From positions 231,294 through 295,293 of the forward strand of contig NZ_CAJQZC010000010.1 in assembly GCF_907164555.1 (NCBI RefSeq): a stretch of 64,000 nucleotides of DNA, read 5' to 3'. Every line of letters begins with the position of its first letter. Position 1 is the stretch's first letter. Origin of the DNA: Paraburkholderia saeva. GTDB taxonomy: Bacteria; Pseudomonadota; Gammaproteobacteria; Burkholderiales; Burkholderiaceae. Shown here in pieces: positions 62,341 to 64,000 of the stretch. A model generated the notes under the pieces. It had not been told where the DNA came from. It saw nothing but the letters and a program-made list of their open reading frames with translations, and did not search any database. The translations under genes were made by a program, and so were the position numbers.

Positions 62341-63111
62341 TTACTTGGCCTTCACCGGCACGATCTCGATCTTCGTAGAACCTTTGGGCGGTGCAAACGT
62401 GAAAACCGAATCAGGCATGGCCGGTTTCAAATCCCATTGCAGCAGGGAGACCGATTGTGGACGGGCGTCATCGCTCCGGTTGGTGATGACGATCTTGCGC
62501 GGCAGCGGCTTGTCGCCCGCAGAGATCCAGATCTGCCAGTCGATATCGCCCTGACGGAAAGCGTAATGATCACAAAGATCGTTTCCGATAAAGTCCTGGC
62601 CGGCATTCATCGCGGACTCGATCTTGTCGAGGGGCGCAGCATCGGTGCCCCACAGAAAGAGATCCGCCAGCGGCAGTTCCAGCCCGTACTTCGCGCGCAA
62701 ACTCTCGATCAGGCTGGCGATCGTGCCGGTATATTCGACCGATGAGTAATATTTCTGCGCCGGCTGATAGAGGGTAACGGTCTTGCCGTTGTAGAAGAGT
62801 TCGCGCGTGGAGCGTGGACTGCGCATCAAGACCTGCAGTTTGTCTGGGCGAGCGACGTTCATCTCTGCCATTGCGGTGTGCTGGAGTTTCTGGCCGTCGG
62901 TCAGCACCCGCTCGGCGCTCAGTTCGTTCGAAACGCGAAAGCGCTTCAATGTCTGCAAATAGGTGCCCATGGTCTTGAGCGCCTGTATCGATCCCTGATC
63001 GACAGCGCTCGCCGCAGGCTGTGCCGTATTCGCCGGCTGGGTCTGTGCGTAACCAGACGGTGCAGCGATCGATATGGCGAGCAGGCCAAGAACAAGAATC
63101 TTCCGGGGCAT
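62341..63111 (-). CDS. DUF2092 family secreted protein
   Basis: This 256-residue protein has a signal peptide (MPRKILVLGLLAISIAAPSG, cleavage near GYA-Q). The mature part has the DUF2092 pattern: MGTYLQTLKRFRVSNEL, YNGKTVTLYQPAQKYYSSVE, YGLELPLADLFLWG, and a beta-rich end DSVFTFAPPKGSTKIEIVP. These proteins resemble the LolA/outer-membrane-lipoprotein-sorting fold and are periplasmic; the function is not known. It is followed at 62328 by the Gly-rich secreted protein. Confidence 0.87.
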   Translation of the reverse strand: MPRKILVLGLLAISIAAPSGYAQTQPANTAQPAASAVDQGSIQALKTMGTYLQTLKRFRVSNELSAERVLTDGQKLQHTAMAEMNVARPDKLQVLMRSPRSTRELFYNGKTVTLYQPAQKYYSSVEYTGTIASLIESLRAKYGLELPLADLFLWGTDAAPLDKIESAMNAGQDFIGNDLCDHYAFRQGDIDWQIWISAGDKPLPRKIVITNRSDDARPQSVSLLQWDLKPAMPDSVFTFAPPKGSTKIEIVPVKAK

Positions 63112-63561
63112 GTCTGGCTCCTGTTATTAAGCACTATTGCAGCGATGCGGACGGCTCGGCGCCGGCTTGACATCGCCGTGGTTGTGGCCGCCTCTTCGTT
63201 ATAGACCATCCAGACATTGGCGTTACGCCTCACGCTCAGCTAATTTGCAAGCACGCCGGATAGTCCGTCGAGCCGGTCCGTGCCTGCACATGACTGGCAC
63301 AGGTGCGGCCGCGGGCGCTGCCAGAATCTCGATCGGCCCCGTCATTTTCGTGTGCGCCGGTTCATCCGTGAACAGCGGCGTGTTCATCCACGAGTCGCGC
63401 GAAGCAGCCAGTAGCGCGGTTAATGAATGCTTCCAATACATCGAAACTCCGAATGCGCGCCGGCAGGGGCGAGTGCGCCCGTCGCGGTACGGCTGACAGC
63501 GGAACCCTGCCAGGACGGTATCCGTCGGGCTGCCCTGGATTCGTCGCATCCGCTGGCGGAA
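63112..63561. other. Intergenic stretch without a supported gene
   Basis: About 450 bases between the small lipoprotein gene and the DUF2092 gene, both minus strand. Open frames are present on both strands but lack ribosome sites, signal peptides or recognisable motifs. The promoter of the DUF2092 gene should lie near 63120-63200. Confidence 0.4.
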
Positions 63562-63894
63562 TCATCGGCCCATGCGACGGTCGTAGCGGCCCGAGATGCG
63601 TTGAAGCAATGTTGGATCGCGTGCATCGCTCGAGTCGAACCGCACCTGTACGCTGCCGTCGGACTGCTGACGCACGGTGGCCGTCACGGTGGTGCTATTG
63701 AGTTTGCCAACGACGGTGCCGCTCCCCGGGTCCTGGACGGTAATGGCCAGCCCTTCATCGCTCATGGCGCCCGCCGCGGCGGAGTACGAGCGGTCGAAGC
63801 TGGCTGGCGTCATCACCACGGTGGGAGCAGGGTAGTACGTGCATGCGGATAGCGCGACGAAGGCGCTGCAGGCAGCGGCAAGCAGAATCCGCAT
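63562..63894 (-). CDS. Small lipoprotein, 110 residues
   Basis: This protein has a lipoprotein signal with LSAC as the lipobox (lipidation Cys near residue 18). The mature part begins TYYPAPTVVMTPASFDRSYS and continues to a two-strand region GSGTVVGKLNSTTVTATVRQ with QVRFDSSDARDPTLLQRISG. It looks like a membrane-anchored periplasmic protein of unknown role. AAGGAG precedes ATG 63894; a GTG one codon earlier is possible. The start overlaps the stop of the DUF2950 gene (TGATG), so the two are coupled. Confidence 0.82.
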   Translation of the reverse strand: MRILLAAACSAFVALSACTYYPAPTVVMTPASFDRSYSAAAGAMSDEGLAITVQDPGSGTVVGKLNSTTVTATVRQQSDGSVQVRFDSSDARDPTLLQRISGRYDRRMGR

Positions 63895-64000
63895 CACGGT
63901 GACTCCTTCACCCATCCGGGGCCGGGATCGAACGACTTCATCGCCGCCGCCTTCTTTGCCCCGTCGGGGCCAAGGTCGTTCGAATAGACCTGTCCCGCAT
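63894..64000 (-). CDS. DUF2950 family protein, C-terminal end (5' part outside window)
   Basis: The frame is open to the window edge and ends VYSNDLGPDGAKKAAAMKSF, then DPGPGWVKESP and stop. This matches the C-terminus of DUF2950 proteins, which usually end VYxKDLGPDT..A.AM..F.P...W. The start lies beyond 64000. DUF2950 genes often sit beside DUF3300 genes and encode exported proteins of unknown role. The stop overlaps the lipoprotein start by TGATG. Confidence 0.65.
   Translation of the reverse strand, partial: AGQVYSNDLGPDGAKKAAAMKSFDPGPGWVKESP

Noticed and set aside
63223..63549. 108-residue open frame on the minus strand in the gap before the DUF2092 gene
   Set aside because: No ribosome site, signal peptide or domain; composition looks like non-coding high-GC sequence.
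1..64000. tRNA, rRNA or attachment sites
   Set aside because: No cloverleaf-type sequence, CCA-end or rRNA segment was noticed on either strand. A search with a tRNA finder would be decisive.

Overview
The window is high-GC, gene-dense proteobacterial DNA that looks like a Burkholderiales chromosome, most likely Paraburkholderia, Caballeronia or Burkholderia. This rests on the porin and DUF families, the many LysR, IclR and TetR regulators, the NodT-type outer membrane factors, and codon use strongly biased to G or C at the third position. The genus is inferred from gene content; there is no rRNA or other marker gene. I saw no tRNA, rRNA, CRISPR array, transposase or phage gene.

Layout. 1-3.3 kb: the end of an aldo/keto reductase, a rubredoxin with an extra N-terminal domain, and a ferredoxin-NADP reductase. 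2.9-7.8 kb: a MarR regulator followed by an outer membrane factor, EmrA and EmrB, a complete tripartite drug pump with three related palindromes at its promoters. 7.9-15 kb: small envelope proteins (DUF3309, a lipoprotein, Gly-rich secreted proteins, MipA/OmpV), an EntS-like exporter, a 45-residue peptide gene behind a palindromic operator, and a thioredoxin. 14.9-23 kb: an aromatic catabolism island in which a LysR gene overlapping a HisA-like gene is divergent from a flavin monooxygenase, an AAHS transporter, a fumarylacetoacetase-family hydrolase, an extradiol dioxygenase and a porin. 23.2-26.9 kb: a compact operon for cobalt-type nitrile hydratase (alpha, beta, accessory protein), a catalase-fold heme protein and an inositol-monophosphatase-family enzyme. 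27.1-33.4 kb: a second catabolic island with a flavin monooxygenase and DUF2783, two tandem IclR regulators, a metallo-beta-lactamase-fold protein with an altered metal motif, and an ACS-family transporter.

33.4-46.3 kb: DUF4410 protein, an OmpR/EnvZ-type two-component pair, an EF-hand-like protein, a repetitive secreted protein, a sterol-desaturase-family membrane oxygenase, a large membrane protein, a HAD hydrolase, the AtoE short-chain fatty acid transporter, a remnant of a sugar-binding protein, a LysR regulator and an MscS channel fused to a cyclic-nucleotide-binding domain. 46.8-59 kb: pyruvate:quinone oxidoreductase PoxB, a truncated lysR, then a TetR-mdtA-mdtB-mdtC-outer membrane factor operon whose genes overlap or nearly abut. 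59-64 kb: secreted and envelope proteins of poorly known families, namely a duplicated beta-barrel, a SnoaL-like protein, a Gly-rich protein, DUF2092, a small lipoprotein and the end of a DUF2950 gene.

The region is a catabolic and defence block: two inducible hydroxylation pathways with their own uptake proteins, a nitrile-hydration unit, and two locally regulated multidrug pumps. The strongest candidate for an undescribed system is the nitrile hydratase, catalase-like and monophosphatase operon. The HisA-like gene coupled to lysR and the palindrome-controlled 45-residue peptide also merit attention.
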